Counted from the first letter of the stretch, positions 11,967-24,937 are shown. The stretch: DNA of 64,000 nucleotides from Sorghum bicolor (GCF_000003195.3 NC_012878.2:10466386-10530385), one strand, 5' to 3'. Numbers and translations are program-made. The notes: generated from the letters alone by a model not told the origin.

Positions 11967-13615
11967 TGTTGACGGAAATTATAGCATAAAATGCACATCC
12001 AAAACACCGTCAACAACCTCGGTTTCAAGGAAGAATCACATGACATAGACATATTTTATAAATAATTGGTTCCAGATGTACCTTGAGCTTGTGAATGCAG
12101 GACTTAGCAAAATGGCACAAAATAGAGCTGAAGTGGGCCCACATGGGGGATCGGCCGATCCCCCTATGCCACCTCCTCAAGGTGCCACGTAGGCATGATC
12201 CAGGGCAACCTCCTAGAAGCAATTTTTTGCCTTCGTATCAGAGTGTGCTTTCTCTCAACGGCTGAAATCAAGAGCACAGGGATTCATGGGTCCACATGTT
12301 AGAAGAACCGGTGACAACGTGCAACAAGTGGGTGAACTAGTGCCTATGACCAGTGGGGACACCAACCAACTGACTCTGGCTGGCCCCACCAGTCATAAGG
12401 GGATCGGCCGATCCCCCCTAGCGCCAGCCAGGTCGGTTGGCCCACCATCGACTTCCCCACATTGAGCACATGTTAATTTGATACAAGACGTTGGATTAAA
12501 GGCGGTTTCAAGGTTGGTTTGATCCAATGGCCATAAAGCAACGTCACGTGGATCGATGACATGGCGATGGAGTAGCCCCTACTCCACCTCTCCTTATAAA
12601 TACCTGCTGTATTCACCCTCTCAAGGCATGATGTGATAGTTTTCAAGACTACAAGTCTAGTTTCTTTAGTAGTTGTAGTCTTGTGTGGGAGTTAGAGTCG
12701 AGTCGAGCGAAGCTCCGGGTCTCTAGAGTCGTCTTGTGGAGAGTCTGATATTCCTCTTGTACTTTCCTTTTGCAATACATTAATTTATATTTCTCTTCTA
12801 CTTTCCTGAGTATTTACTTAGTGCAATATTATTCCTACAACAGTGTTGTTGTGTCTTAGCCTAGTTTGCTAGTAGTACAAGGTAGATTGTGATCCTATTA
12901 CCACTCCTTAGTTGTTACCAACATCTTTACAAGTTGCTCTAGCTAGGACGTATTCTTAGTCAGAGTAGTGAGAGTTAGTGTAGGCGCGGTGCCTAGACTA
13001 AGTCTCATCGTTGGAGGCCACTAGTCTTCACAGAAGGTCTATGGGCTCACTGGCTTGAAGTGATAGTTTGGGCTTGGCATTAGATCCCACCACGTAGAGG
13101 GTAGTAATTAAGACTGCAGGGCGTACATAAGTTTGGTCTCGCTTGAGCAGGGGTTCTGTCTCCTTCTCTCTCATTTCCTCCTAGCAACTAAGTTAGTGAG
13201 GTAGCAATCCTAGCTTGTATCTTCTATCTAATTACACTAGAACACAAAAGTAGAGGTAGAATCCATAGGAGTCCTTAACTCACTCGTTGTCCTCCCACCT
13301 AGCAGCTCTACGTTAGTTATCTTTAGTTGTCTTAGGATCAGCATCATCAACCTTCCATCCAAATCATCATCACCTTTCCTTGCTCTTGTTGCCATTAGAT
13401 TATGATAGGGATATCTTTCCTCTTGAACCATTTCTATCTACTGCTTTCCTTTGGGATAAATATAAATTACGATACCTTGGACTACTCCCGGGTGAAGTGC
13501 TACAATGGTACATTCTATGCGCTTGCGAAATCATCCAACAGACATTTGAATTACCACATACTTGGCATCTCTAGTGACATCGCTATTTTTGCGGTGCTGC
13601 TAAGAAACACCAACA
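11967..13615 (+). repeat. Element E 5' LTR
   Basis: The LTR is 1649 bp and matches 60295-61925. Sampled stretches differ by roughly 4-5 percent. It has two perfect GGGATCGGCCGATCCC palindromes centred at 12154/12155 and 12407/12408, and a TATA box at 12595-12602. Confidence 0.93.
12595..12602 (+). promoter_or_regulatory. TATA box of E 5' LTR
   Basis: TATAAATA is preceded by CTCCACCTCTCCT. It is conserved in the 3' LTR at 60926-60933. Transcription from here would run through the primer site and gag. Confidence 0.65.
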
Positions 13616-13623
13616 AGCATTTC

Positions 13624-13641
13624 TGGCGCCGTTGCCGGCAA
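13624..13641 (+). other. Element E primer-binding site (tRNA-Asp)
   Basis: TGGCGCCGTTGCCGG, eight bases after the LTR end, matches the complement of the plant tRNA-Asp 3' end exactly for 15 bases; the next three differ. This primer is characteristic of the Athila lineage. Confidence 0.88.
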
Positions 13642-13765
13642 AAGCATAGCCTAGAAATTTTAATTGGAATGAATTTAGAAAACTATCTTAATCTTTGTGT
13701 CAAATAGTTTTAAGGAGGTTTACCCATTGCCTTTGCTTCTCTATATTAGTGAAGCCAGGCATTGA

Positions 13766-14062
13766 ATGAGTGAGATCCAATCCGAACCTACCACATCTTA
13801 CTCAGGATCACTCAAGGAAGGAGGCTCAGCACCAACAGTCGAAAAGTTGATGGCCACCTCAATCTCTGACTACTATACTCCCTCGGTCACTCGTATAATG
13901 AGAGGACCAAGAGTGGATGTAGGGGAAGCCATGTTTGAGATTAAGCCATCACTTATCTCAATGGTGCAAGCCAATACATTTGAAGGAAAGCCACACGAGG
14001 ATGTGAATGCACATCTCCAGCGGTTTCTGGAGGTGTGTGGCACCATTGTCATCAAAGGGATC
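13766..14062 (+). pseudogene. Element E gag, N-terminal part (split by B)
   Basis: The frame starts at ATG 13766 (MSEIQSEPTTSYSG), about 125 bp after the primer site. It runs through ANTFEGKPHEDVNAHLQRFL, a gag capsid motif seen in Athila and related elements. It is interrupted at 14062 by element B; GGATC at 14058-14062 is the left target duplication. The rest of gag resumes at 52511. Codons read past 14062 belong to B's LTR. Confidence 0.85.
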
Positions 14063-14789
14063 TGTTGGTGCAAAAACTGGTTTGCAAACACAAAGGGCTA
14101 ATACTCGATTCAAACGTTAAGGTGTACAAGCCGATTTGACCTTACAATCGACAATGGTGGTAACTCGAACACTTTGGTCCCGACAACAGCGATGCGCCCG
14201 GATGTCACGGCCAAGAGGTGCTCACGCAGAACTTGAGAACACGCCGAGCTCAAGTCGACGAATTCCTAAGAACTCGTAGTAAAAAGGAAAATATGACGAA
14301 ATCGTCAAAAAGTAGATGCTGGAATATGAGTAAAAACTTGTGTTTGATTGATTGATAGATGCCTCATTACATTGCCCTAGGGTCTACATTTATACCCTGT
14401 CCAAAGAGCTACAACCAGACACGACTAGGACTCAAATTCCAAATTAAACGGAAATCGTATACAAAACGAATTCTAATAACTAAGGAAAACATTAAACTAC
14501 CCCCCGTAACCGAACGGGACACCGCCACGAATCAATCGGCAACTTTCATGCTTTCCTCAAGAGTCATCGACAGACTACCTATTACGGCCATCGGCAAATA
14601 CTGGCACTGGTCATCGGCACGAATATACCATCACTTCTGGACATGGTCATATTCGGTTGTCTCCCCATCGGCAACCACCTTCATCGGCAACCTCCCTGCA
14701 GACTGGTCACCACTGCTCCATCTGCCGATCTACATCTCATTAACTCCAGATGCGTATCAAACGATACGTGTCCAAAAACGGTGTCAACA
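14063..14789 (-). repeat. Element B 3' LTR
   Basis: This 727-bp LTR is the same length as the copy at 51779-52505. I counted about 37 differences. It contains six ATCGGC/GCCGAT words. On the minus strand it starts TGTTGACACCG and ends GCACCAACA. Confidence 0.93.
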
Positions 14790-14804
14790 CATGCCCCCCA
14801 ATTT
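14790..14804 (-). other. Element B polypurine tract
   Basis: On the minus strand AAATTGGGGGGCATG directly precedes the LTR start. This is the expected primer for plus-strand DNA synthesis and fixes the orientation of B as minus. Confidence 0.8.
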
Positions 14805-15188
14805 CGAAGTATAAATCATTAATGCTCCAAAATTCTCTGCAGTAATGATGCCTTTCCGCAATTATTTCTCCCAACCTGGTAATCAATCGCTAAATCTAAA
14901 CAACCTCGGCCCGATTCTCCTGCAGATTCCTCGAATCTCTCAACTTCTCAATCAAATCTCCCCACTTTATGCGCCCATCGGCAACATTACCGTTAGAGAA
15001 AACTGCCGATGGACCGACCATGCGATCTTGTACAGTGAAATATCTTCAAAATCATGACCGCTTGCTGTCAAATCACCTGCACAATCCCTTGATTACCGTG
15101 CGAACAGTTACCATATCCACCTGAACACCCTCGGATTTCACAGATGCAGCAAAGAGATAAGTCAGATTTGCCCCTGCCCGTTTTGTCC

Positions 15189-15196
15189 TATAAATA
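15189..15196 (+). promoter_or_regulatory. TATA box of B's antisense gene
   Basis: TATAAATA in CCTATAAATACTTCC lies about 155 bp before the first ATG of the antisense gene at 15344. A pyrimidine-rich leader follows. It gives the gene its own plus-strand promoter, separate from the minus-strand LTR promoter. Confidence 0.65.
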
Positions 15197-15343
15197 CTTC
15201 CTTCTCCGGTACTCCTCCATCTTATCATTCTACAGCCCAAAATCTACTTTCCTGGCAGCGGCATTGCCCGAGAGCCCCAAGAACTTCAGCAAGAGTCTCC
15301 TTCATCTATCCTTCAAGTCCGCGTTCCTCTTCCTTGCGAAGAA

Positions 15344-18300
15344 ATGGCCATCAACTTCGTCGTTCCTGAGGTCAGTCTATCATCCTTTTTCTTTTTGCAC
15401 TTTTGCTATACTCCTGTTCATCTGCGATTCCTTTTACTGAGTACCCTCTTTCTTCTTTTTTTTGTTCTTTCATCCTCAAAACTTTTAGGATTTGGCCGAT
15501 AAGATTGTAATCTCTACCGATCAACCCCGCTTGCAATGTCTCGGCCCGCTAGGAAATCCAGATCCCACCGATCTAATAAACGCAGAGACAAATAGAATCC
15601 CCTTCAGAGCCAAAAACTTTTCCTTAGATCTGTGGAAAGATGCCTTTCGTTCCTAGCCCAGTCCCACCAAGAGATGGAAAGATTGGTTCCTGAGAGTCAG
15701 CCATTCAAATGAGGTCCAGTGGGGTGAGTGGAAATTAGACCAGTGCATCAGATTATCTCTTGCCAATATGGAGAGAAATGAGTCATTGCTGATAGCTGCC
15801 TCGTATTTTTGGTCAGACACGCACAATGCTTTTGTATTGGGTCATGACCCTACTTCACCCACTCTTGCCGATGTACTCATGCTCACCGGCTTAGACATAT
15901 CCACTGCCGATAGTAGTCACCTGTTTGATACCAAGCCCAGTGCTAAAGTAGAAACTCGCGCTATCGGCGGTTGGTCTGGATATATTCAGAAGTACCGAAA
16001 GACAGGACCTGTCAGGGAGAGGGAGCAGACAATTTTCCTAAACATGTGGTTGGATAAGTTTGTGTTCTGTGGCCGATCGGCGGGACCAACCTCTGTCTAT
16101 TTATCGGCAGCAGAGAAACTAGCCAAAGGTGGCTGATTTCCTCTTGGCCGATATTTGCTCTGTGCTGTTTATCACCTCCTTCATCAGGTAGCTAAGAAAC
16201 TCCTGCTGGGCCAGTCCATCGGCAATCTAGTGGGACCCTGGTGGTTTATCAACATGTGGCTCAGTGTCCATATGCACAAGCGCCTTGAATTCAACCTCTT
16301 TGTACAGCGCTTCCCTAGAGACATAGCCGAAGATCACGAGTTGGATGAAGAAGAATCGGCAACTCGTCCCCCTCTGAACTACGGTGAAGCTGCGATAGTT
16401 CTGCCTGGTACCGGTGGCAATCAAGACCAGGTTAGTCGATTCTTTCAGACTCTTTATGAGGGTCTGACCAAAGAACAACAGGCATGGATGCCTTATGAAG
16501 ATCCAGATACCAGATTTCCCCTGACTTTTCATCCTTTTGATAATGCTCTCAACAAAGACCTTGATCTGATGATGGCAATCATCACTTCGAGAGCTATACT
16601 GGTGAATTTTTTTGGCAGTGGGAAAACTTCCAACCTTACCTATGAGTTCTACAATCCATTGGCATTGGCCCGTCAATTGGCTTTTGGACAGCTGCCGATT
16701 GCACTCTGTTATGCTGATGTGGTGAAACCAAGGGAGATCATCACCAGTGGTCTTGAGTGGATCAGAATTGCCCAACTCCCACCAAATGCCGACACGTCAG
16801 ATATCGATCTATCGGCCTGGATTCTAGCCCTCTTCATCACCCAGGCGTACAAACAATGGTGGGTAGAATGGAAGGAGCATTTGTTCTGCAGATCGGCTCT
16901 CACATACCGCGGTATGATCGACTCCGCGTACAAGGTCCCTGATAACACTGTAAGTCTTCAACCGATGCTTCAATCTTATTATTTTTGCTTTCATCGGCAA
17001 CTTACTTCCTCTATTTTACACAGGTCGATGATACACCACCGTCAGTCAGTAGAAGTGGTAGGTCGATCGAACTTCTTCCATCGGGCCTGATTTCTTTGAT
17101 CGGCAATAACGTTCCAAGTCTGATGGCCCTAATGCACCGGGGCGCGCGTTTTAAGAAAATCACCACCAAGCGGACCAAGACATCTCCATCGGTCGCTGCT
17201 GCTGCTCTGGCGCAAGTTTTCAAGGAAGAAAGTTTTTATCTCTTCAATTTATATCGATCCCACTCCATACTTATACGGCTTTTTCAGGATACATCGGCAG
17301 CCATGGGCACCTCATTGGTAACTTTCTCAACCATCATTCCATTAATACTCTGTTACACTTGTACTCATGAAACCTTTATTGTTGTATCAGCAAACTGGCA
17401 AATCGGCAAAGACCAGAAGTGCCAAGGCAAGCGCCGATGCCCCCCAAGCTAGCCAAGCCAAGAGAAAGGGTCCCAAGAGTACCAAGTCACAAGCCAAGCG
17501 TCAAAGGACAGCATCACCTCCTCCTCCTCCTCTAGGGTCACCGATTCATGTGGAATCATTCCCTTCTTCGCCAGAAGCTCAGACACAACAAGTACCATCT
17601 CCACCTCAGCCACAAGAAGAACCTCAGCCAGAGGAGATATCAACCGATGTACCTGAGCAGACCGTCGACCCAGTGGGTCCAATTATAGCATCGGTAGTCT
17701 CCTCAATCCAGACAAGCATTGCATCCCCTCAAGGTAAAGTTCTGTCCATAAAATCATTACCGATGGACTTATCTTTCTACCCAATAATTATTCCTGTTAA
17801 TTTCTTTTAGCTGACATCGTCCCATCGGCAACTCCGGCCGATCATCCTGTTGCACCATCGGCCTCAACTAGCTAGAGGCGAGAGATAGCTTTGAAACAAG
17901 TAAGCTATTTGATTATCATCCTTTATTTCACCAATCATTTTATTATCAAATAACCTATCTTCTTTTCTTTTTTCAGGAACAAGATTCTCCCGACAGCCTG
18001 TTCTCCTTTGCCATCGAAATCTCTGATGATGAAGGCGAAGAAGCAAGCTCTTCTCAAGCAATCGGGATCTCATCAGCAGAAATCAGAGCGAAGCTGGAAG
18101 ATTTGTTGGCCCTGCTTCACCAGGATACAGCCCAACTGGTTGATGACTCCGAACCAGCCAAGGCTCCGTTCAAAGTTTTCAGAGGCCAAATCCCCGCCGA
18201 TGCTGAGGAGATTCTTTTCAAGGCCGCACACTTGGAGAGTCGACAGCTCCAGTAAAAAAAAGCCACTCAGCGTCTTGCCGATAGAGCCACTCATGCTCAA

Positions 18301-18672
18301 CTTTCACAGGAGGTAATGAAAGTAAAGCATCTTGCTGATGAGAAACACAAGAGCATCGGCATTCTGAAAGCCTCTGGAGACTCACTGAAATAAAAGATTT
18401 ATGACCTATCGACGAAAAGAGAAGTTCTGTTGGCAGAACTTAAACAAGTAGAAGAAGCTTTGTCCCAAGTTCAACAGGAAGAAAGCCAGCTGCCCGAAAC
18501 GATCAAGACTCTCGAACAAGAGCGAAATGTCTAAGCTCGCAAGGCGCTGCAGTTGAAGAAGAAGCTGAAACCAGTGGAAGGTTCTACCGATGAAGACATC
18601 AGGGAGATAGAAGAAGCTGATCAAATTCGACTGCGTGCTATATCGGCAATTCAAGCCCCTCTGAGTGCATAA
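15344..18672 (+). pseudogene. Antisense gene of B: plant mobile domain (PMD) protein with coiled-coil tail
   Basis: Seven exons can be read, all joining in phase: 15344-15370, 15489-16949, 17024-17224, 17288-17317, 17391-17733, 17811-17899 and 17977-18672. Introns show GT-AG ends except the one starting 17225, whose donor has decayed to GA. The large second exon resembles the aminotransferase-like plant mobile domain (YFWSDTHNAFVLGHDPTSP, LADVLMLTGLDI, WLDKFVFCG, WWFINMWLSVHMHKRLEF). Exon 5 is Pro/Gln/Ser-rich. The last exon is mostly helical and charged (KRRVLLAEL-like heptads around 18415-18540) and probably a coiled coil. Premature stops at 15654, 16134, 17873, 18253, 18391 and 18532 all fit single C-to-T or G-to-A changes. 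Related antisense genes are known in Tat elements; their role is unknown. Confidence 0.82.
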
Positions 18673-18733
18673 GCTTTTCATCGGCAGCATGCTTTGTTCT
18701 TTCTCTAAAACCCTTGAACATTTTGGTCTAGCT

Positions 18734-20130
18734 GTCGGGCCCTCAATTTGAGAGTCCAAGTGTACACATATTTGTGCTAGGATCGAGCACAAATACGCAT
18801 GAGATAACAGAATTGGCACTCAGATTTAATATAAAATACCGAGCTTTATTGATATATTAAAAAAAATATATGGTCTTACAATAGTCATGGTTCAGATGGT
18901 ATAGCCATAGGCATTACATAGCTAGCGAGATTTTGCTGTCGTAAAGCAACAATTTATTACAACAGGATGGTAGATACTACAGCGGATTCTATAGCATAGC
19001 GATAATCTAAACCACAGGCAAGCTTGAGCGCGGCCGAAACCCTATGCCCTAGAGACTCCTAGCATATCCGTAGACCTTCGTGTGGCTCCTAGTCCTCGTG
19101 GTCCGCCTCCTCGTCGACGTTGTAGTCCTCCTCGGGGTTGATATCTGTGAGTCATCAACAGGTGAGTACATACAGTACTCAGCAAGCCCTAACCTTGGGG
19201 TACGGTGGAGTGGATGGTGGAGATGGTAAAGGAATGGTGGTATAGTACAATTAAATAATGATTGGGCCTTGGGAGAGAATTACTCTTCTCGCCAGTTTCC
19301 AAGTTAGTTTCACAAATATTGAAATAATTATGTTAGCACAGTCCCATTTCACATAAAAGATAACTAATCATAAGAGACCTCATCCTAGTGGTTGCCCATT
19401 CCAAGGACGTGGCTATTCGAATAGGTTTATTACTCTTTGCAGAGGGTGTACACTTTCCCCACATGATAGGCACAATCCCAACCATGATCAGTCGTAGAAT
19501 TAACCTAACGAGATCCCGTTCCCGGTTGACGCGACCTTGGGTTTCCATATAATTCTACTGCGGCCTATTCAGGGGTCGGTAACCACAAAGCGTTTGGATG
19601 GTCACATGACATCCTATCAGCGTTTGGATGATCACACAACATCCAATTAAAAAAGGGGCTCGCACCCGGCCCAACAATAATTTCACATGGAAGATCACAT
19701 TGCAACCATGCCGACCAGACCATGGAGATCACACATCAACCATGTCCTTTCCTGATAGTCCGTTGCCACCCCGGCCTCCTAGTAACAATTATATTTCTAC
19801 CCAACGGGGTGTGAGATCAAGTCTACCCATATAGACATGTGGTTGTACGCATATCACACTAGGTGAGATTGCCTATGAACCGGTCCTTACATGACCGAAA
19901 CGAGCATCTCCAACAGGAACCCTCTCTAGGCGATCCTGCCAAGGTAAATCATACCACATGATTTACCCCCGCTCGTTCCCGTCTAACATGTTCGAGTTCA
20001 CCAAATTTATGTTGCATATTTATATAGTTCAGTTCACAACTTGTCCATATTAGAAGTTCATAGAATATCATATAGTTCCCATCATAACATGCAGGTCATT
20101 CCATTTTACGAATATTCAACGGTTCGTAAC
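18734..20130 (-). repeat. Element C 3' LTR, distal part (before D)
   Basis: It matches 42567-43963. It is cut at 20130 by D; GTAAC at 20126-20130 is the left target copy. It includes the GAGTAC/GTACTC hairpin (about 19163-19181) and the copy of the acidic terminal exon that lies on the element's sense strand. Confidence 0.93.
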
Positions 20131-23100
20131 TGTAACATCCCTGATGTTACGGTTACTAAAATTCGGATCATGGCATCATCAGCATTGCACAGCATAGTTG
20201 TTAAGCACACCTTGATGCATCAACTTAAAATGAGTTTAATTTGGTTGAATGTTCTTAGGGAATTAAAGTGTGTTTATCTTGTTTATTGATGCTTGAGTTG
20301 GTTGCTAAAACCCTAGGGTGAAAGGTTTCCGAAAGGCTTAGGGAGGAAAACCCTAATTTTTGAACCCTAGAATTGCCCCCTTTTGCACAATTCAAAAACT
20401 AAGCAAAATTTGAGGTTGCGTTCAAAAGCAAAGTTGTAGATCTTGTCAAGATGTACAACTTTGGTGTTTTGAGTTTTTGAAGTTTCAATATAAAATTCAA
20501 AGTAATTTTGAAAATAAAGATTTCCAGAAAGTGTCCCCTTTTCTAATTTGAATCTCCAATTCAAAATCTGTTTGGAATTTTGAAAAGTGACTAACATAAA
20601 AGTTGTAGAGCTCAAAAAGTTGAACAACATTCATGTTGGGAGTTTTTCATGTTGTTTAGGAAAAACAAAAGTAATTTTGGAAACTCTGATCTGCCCCAAT
20701 TAAAAAATTTGGATTTCCCCAAATTGGATTTTGAATTTCAAACTGTTTGGTCAAAAATCACCATGTTCCACTCAAAATTGGCTTTGGTCACCAAAACATG
20801 TTTTGTAGCTCACAAAATTTTGCACAACTTTTGTTTTGGTGGCACTTTGACTTTAGTTCAAATTTTGGCCAAATTTTACAAAAGGCAGAGAAGGGGGGGA
20901 TAAGGGTCGGCTACAGTGATCCGATATGGATCACGGCGCCCCTGTCCAGCGCGGCCGCCGCGCGCGCAGCACCGCGTATGCGCGTGCAGGCACGCAGCTG
21001 CTTGCTTGCCTGCGTCGCCAGGCGACGTGGACGCCCCGGGCTCGCTTCCTCCTCCCTTTGAGCACCAGCGTGGACGACGCCGCTCGATTTCGCTGTCCAC
21101 GGCCGAAGAAACCCGACGCCTCCCTCTCTCAAATTCACCGTACTAGGTCCCCCTCGAGCCAAATTAAGCAGTCCACTATGTTCGCCACCTCCTTGCGAAT
21201 CCAGTGCACCCCCGAGCTCACTCCCTAACCCCCTCAAACGCCAGAGATTCTCCCTCTTCTCCATCTCCGGCGGCATCGCCGCCGTGGAACCCTTCACGTG
21301 GACACGCTGCTCCAGTCGGTACCACGCCTTGCCAGCGGTCGTTTCAAGCTCTTCTCGTTTCCACGATGCTCATGCGCTCGCTCTTTCTCCCTGGACGTGA
21401 ACAGGACCACCGGAACGACCTCGCCGGAGCCGGAGCACCCGCCCGACCGGACGACCACCGTCGCCAAGCCCTTCTACTGCTTCTCCCGCCGTGGTGATGT
21501 GAGCACCATGATCCCCACTTCTTCCCAACCTCCCGGACCTGCTGGTTCACGCTCTACCGAGCCCTCGTGCCCGGTCTTCGGGCGACCGATGCGGCCGTCC
21601 GCCATTTGTGCGGCTGAGGTAGAAAGAGAGCGGTAGAGCGTCCGCGAGTAGTAGCTATGGAGTCACAAGGTTGACGCGAAGCTGATCCGCACCCTGGCGC
21701 GGGCTCAACCCTCGCCAGTGGTGGCCGGGGCCATGGCAGTGCCGCCGTGCGTGAGGAAGGAGGCGCAGACGGGTGGGGCATCCCCGTCAGTGACCCGCAG
21801 AAGGAGGAAGGGGGGGTCTGACGAGCGGGACCCGCCCGTCAGTGACCCACAGAGAGAGGAGGGGGTGAGCGCGCAGCGCCCGCATGGGCCGGTCTGCGGG
21901 CCTTTTGGCTGGGCCTCGCCCAGTTCCAGTTTGTTTTTCTTTTTTTCCTTTTGTTTAAAAATGCGTAATGTTTGAATTTGAATAGAAAATCTTGTGTATA
22001 AAAATTGCCTCTTTTATTTAATGAATAAAATTTCTCTGAATTTTAATAATTTATTTGCATATCCAGAAATCACCAAAATTTGTGGGGAGTCTCTGAATAT
22101 TATTCCCTGGCTCCACACAAAATTTGATGGCATTTGGATAATGTTTGAATAAAATATTAATAAACCCTTACTTAGTAATTAAATAATATTTCTAGAATAA
22201 TTAGATAATAATTAGTTAAATCCTCATGATTAGAGTTGTGTGATTTTGGGATTATGTGATGACATGAGGTCATTAACCCTAATGACCTTTGGCATTTAAT
22301 ATTGTTTTGCCTTAATGCTTAATTTTTGTCATTAATTTTTAATTAAGAATTAATTAAGGTAAAAAGGATTAATAATTAGTTAATTAAGGATAATTAGAAA
22401 TTAAGAGGAATCTTAATTTACAGATGCAACCTCTTGGGTAAAAACACTAAAATGTTAAACAACTTTATTTATTGTTTAGTCTATGTTGCACCGAGAAGGC
22501 AAGTTGTACTCGACTTGGTCCTTCTTGCATATTTGTCATACACATATCATGAGCATTTATCATTTTGCGTATAGTGCACGTGACCGAAGGAGCGACCGTT
22601 GAGCCGAACCCCGAGGTCGGTGCTCCGTTCGAGGAAGTAGGATCCGAGACTTGGGAAGTCTCCGAGGGTCCCTCTCTACCCTGCAACCAAGGCAAGCCCC
22701 GGATGCATTAACCCCTCCTTGAATATTTTAAATCTTTTATCACTTATGAATTGAAAATGCTGCATTAGGTAGTTGAGAATTGGGTTAACCTACTTGCTGC
22801 ATTTACTGCCTTGATATCTGTTATGCTGTCCTTGACACCTGTTTTATTTTAAAATTGCGTAGTGATGCTTAGCCCTGCTACTAGATAGGTTTTCAAACAA
22901 GAAAGTTTGAAGGGTTGTTGTGGAATACTATTATGGTCAATGATGTTTCAAGTTGAGACCGGTCGGTGGACTTGCTTTAAGAATGGAGTCTTAAAGTAGT
23001 GTCTCCAACTGTGTCGGTTAAGGACCGGTCCGTTGATGGCCCGCTGGGTTGAGAATTTATAGTACTAGCCACTTGCCCTCGGTAAGCCCAGTCTTGTGAT

Positions 23101-24935
23101 CCCTCGATGCGAACAGCTACTCGCGCACTGGGCGTGGAAAGTTTGATGATGATCTGGGTTAGTTATAAATGATAATCTTGAGTTAAAACTTGAAAGTAGG
23201 TTTTACTCTTAGTAAGCTTTTATGCAAAAGAAATGCTTTGATCTTGCTAAAGCTTTGCCTTGAATCCCTATAGCCTGCATGCCTGAGTCTTCACCTCTTT
23301 ATAGTCGGTTAAGTCTTGTTGAGTACTTTTGTACTCAGGGTTTATTAACCCATGTTGCAGGTGAGCCTTTCGATAATCCCTTTGATGGTCATGGTTACTT
23401 TACTCTTGTGGAGGAGAGTGATGATGATGAACCTGATGTGTGACCTTGGGCAAGTAAAAACTTGTTGTGTGATCTATGGTTTATGTAATATAAAGTTCCG
23501 AAGCTTTTATGTATCAAATACTTATGGTTTGTAAACTATGAACTTAAGTTTCAATCTATGTTATGTAACCTTTCCGCTTTTACTCTGATTTCTCTTATCT
23601 ATGAAATGTTGTAATACTGTGATGCTTGATGAGGGAATTCCTGAAAAGAATGTAATGTGGATGATTCGGGTTTCCGAGGACACCCGACAGACTTCTTGAG
23701 TCATTTGGAACTCGTGCACGTCGATCAGAAGTCTTTAGGACAATGATGTGTGCATGTGGGCCACTTAATTCAGATGGCGAGAGTAGTGTGTACCCACCTT
23801 ACGGATCTGAGATGACCGGGAAACATCTAGGTCGGCTGTAGGATGGTGGAGTACTATGCTCTTCGGTGCCGCGAACCTGGTCAAATTTGGGGAGAGCCGG
23901 ATTTGGGTTGACATATGCAAGATTTGGTTCTACATATGTCGGGTGGTTAGGAACTCCAGCTGGATTGCTAAGCGGTTCGAATCGTCGTTGCTCCCCGATT
24001 GGGAGACTCAATCCACTGACCCTCATCGTAGCTAAATATGCAACTAAGTGATAAAATGAGAAAAGGGAAAATGTCTCATGAGGTTCGGATCCCAATTCCC
24101 GGACTCAGAGTGACATGAAGCTATGGCCGTTGGATAGATAATACTTTGGATAAGGACTAGGAGCTCACAGACTTGTCTGTGAGAGGCAACTAGGTAGACT
24201 GTCCTCGAACTCCTCGACCTCTTAAGGAGAGGAATTCGCGGGTAAAACTTGAAAGTAAGGATGCACTATTAGTAAGCTTTTTAGCAAAACACTTTGGCTC
24301 CTTGCTCAGCCACTCCTTGTTTACCCTAAGCCTGCATTCCTACTTTCTCCTCTTTTTCCACCGGGTAAGTCTTGTTGAGTACTCCCGTACTCAGGGTTTT
24401 ACAACCCCTATTGCAGGTGAAGCTCAAGAGCCGACCTGTTTTGGTCCCTGTTGTGTGACCGCCGTCGAGGTTGACGACGAGGAAGAGTGAGCGTGACCCA
24501 TGGGCAGGGTCTGTAAATTTGTACTCTATGTTCTAAAGTTTAAGTTGCTTCGCTGGTCCAGGCTTGTAATAACACTCTACTATTTGGACGAACTCCTTTT
24601 GTAAATTAAGTTAGGTAATACTTCCGCTGTTTTACTCTGAAACATTACTTTGGTTTTATGTCGTCTGTGATACTGCAATGTCTTCGCAACGAGTGGTCCT
24701 GGTGTTAAGGTGGCCAGTTGCTATCCTGTAAGGGCGAGAAGAAGAAATTCTCGTTAATTGACCATCACCAGTGGTCAGGACGAGCTTGCTTGATACGCCA
24801 CAGGTAGCGGTGGAATGAGCGTCTAGCGATGCTCATCGGACTTCTAAAGTGGGAGGATCCCCGACATCATTGTCAGAGGTCCTTGGGACAATGACGGGTG
24901 TCGGTGGGCCCAAACACTTAGGAGGTTCCGCCACA
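20131..24935 (+). repeat. Element D 5' LTR (4.8 kb)
   Basis: It matches 30968-35148 except for two gaps: about 97 bp present near 32838-32934 are absent here at about 21997, and 23055-23781 here are absent from the 3' LTR. Three zones are visible: AT-rich 20131-20890, a GC-rich 20890-21960 and AT-rich DNA after that. Two diverged copies of a module (hairpin GAGTAC/GTACTC, acceptor TTGCAG, acidic exon) end at 23443 and 24490. Open frames in the GC-rich part resemble no known protein. Confidence 0.93.
22575..24490 (+). other. Putative spliced acidic reading frame within D's 5' LTR
   Basis: Exon 22575-22691 (117 nt, entered and left in phase 1) follows the acceptor GCGTATAG and reads as an acidic peptide with EGATVEPNPEVG and FEEVGSETWEVSEG. 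It ends CAAG followed by GCAAGC, a GC-type donor. Two alternative last exons follow, each after a GAGTAC/GTACTC hairpin and TTGCAG: 23361-23443, ending in EESDDDEPDV, and 24417-24490, ending in VEVDDEEE. Both enter in phase 1 and run to a stop. No good first exon was identified. The parallel with the LTR of C supports a coding role, but splicing is predicted only. Confidence 0.5.
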
Positions 24936-24937
24936 GC

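Noticed and set aside
13624..13641. Sequence like the end of a tRNA gene
   Set aside because: It is the complement of a tRNA 3' end next to an LTR, so it is a primer site; no cloverleaf surrounds it. The same holds for 10409, 24938 and 42552.
16227..18819. Minus-strand frames opposite the antisense gene of B (for example 16227-16775 and 18406-18819)
   Set aside because: They are shadows of the plus-strand exons, which have recognised domain text and consistent splice sites.
20911..21781. Open frames in the GC-rich part of D's LTR, repeated at 31691-32621
   Set aside because: They recur only because the two LTRs are copies. Frames overlap on both strands and none matches a known protein. A first exon for the acidic frame may lie here but I could not define it.
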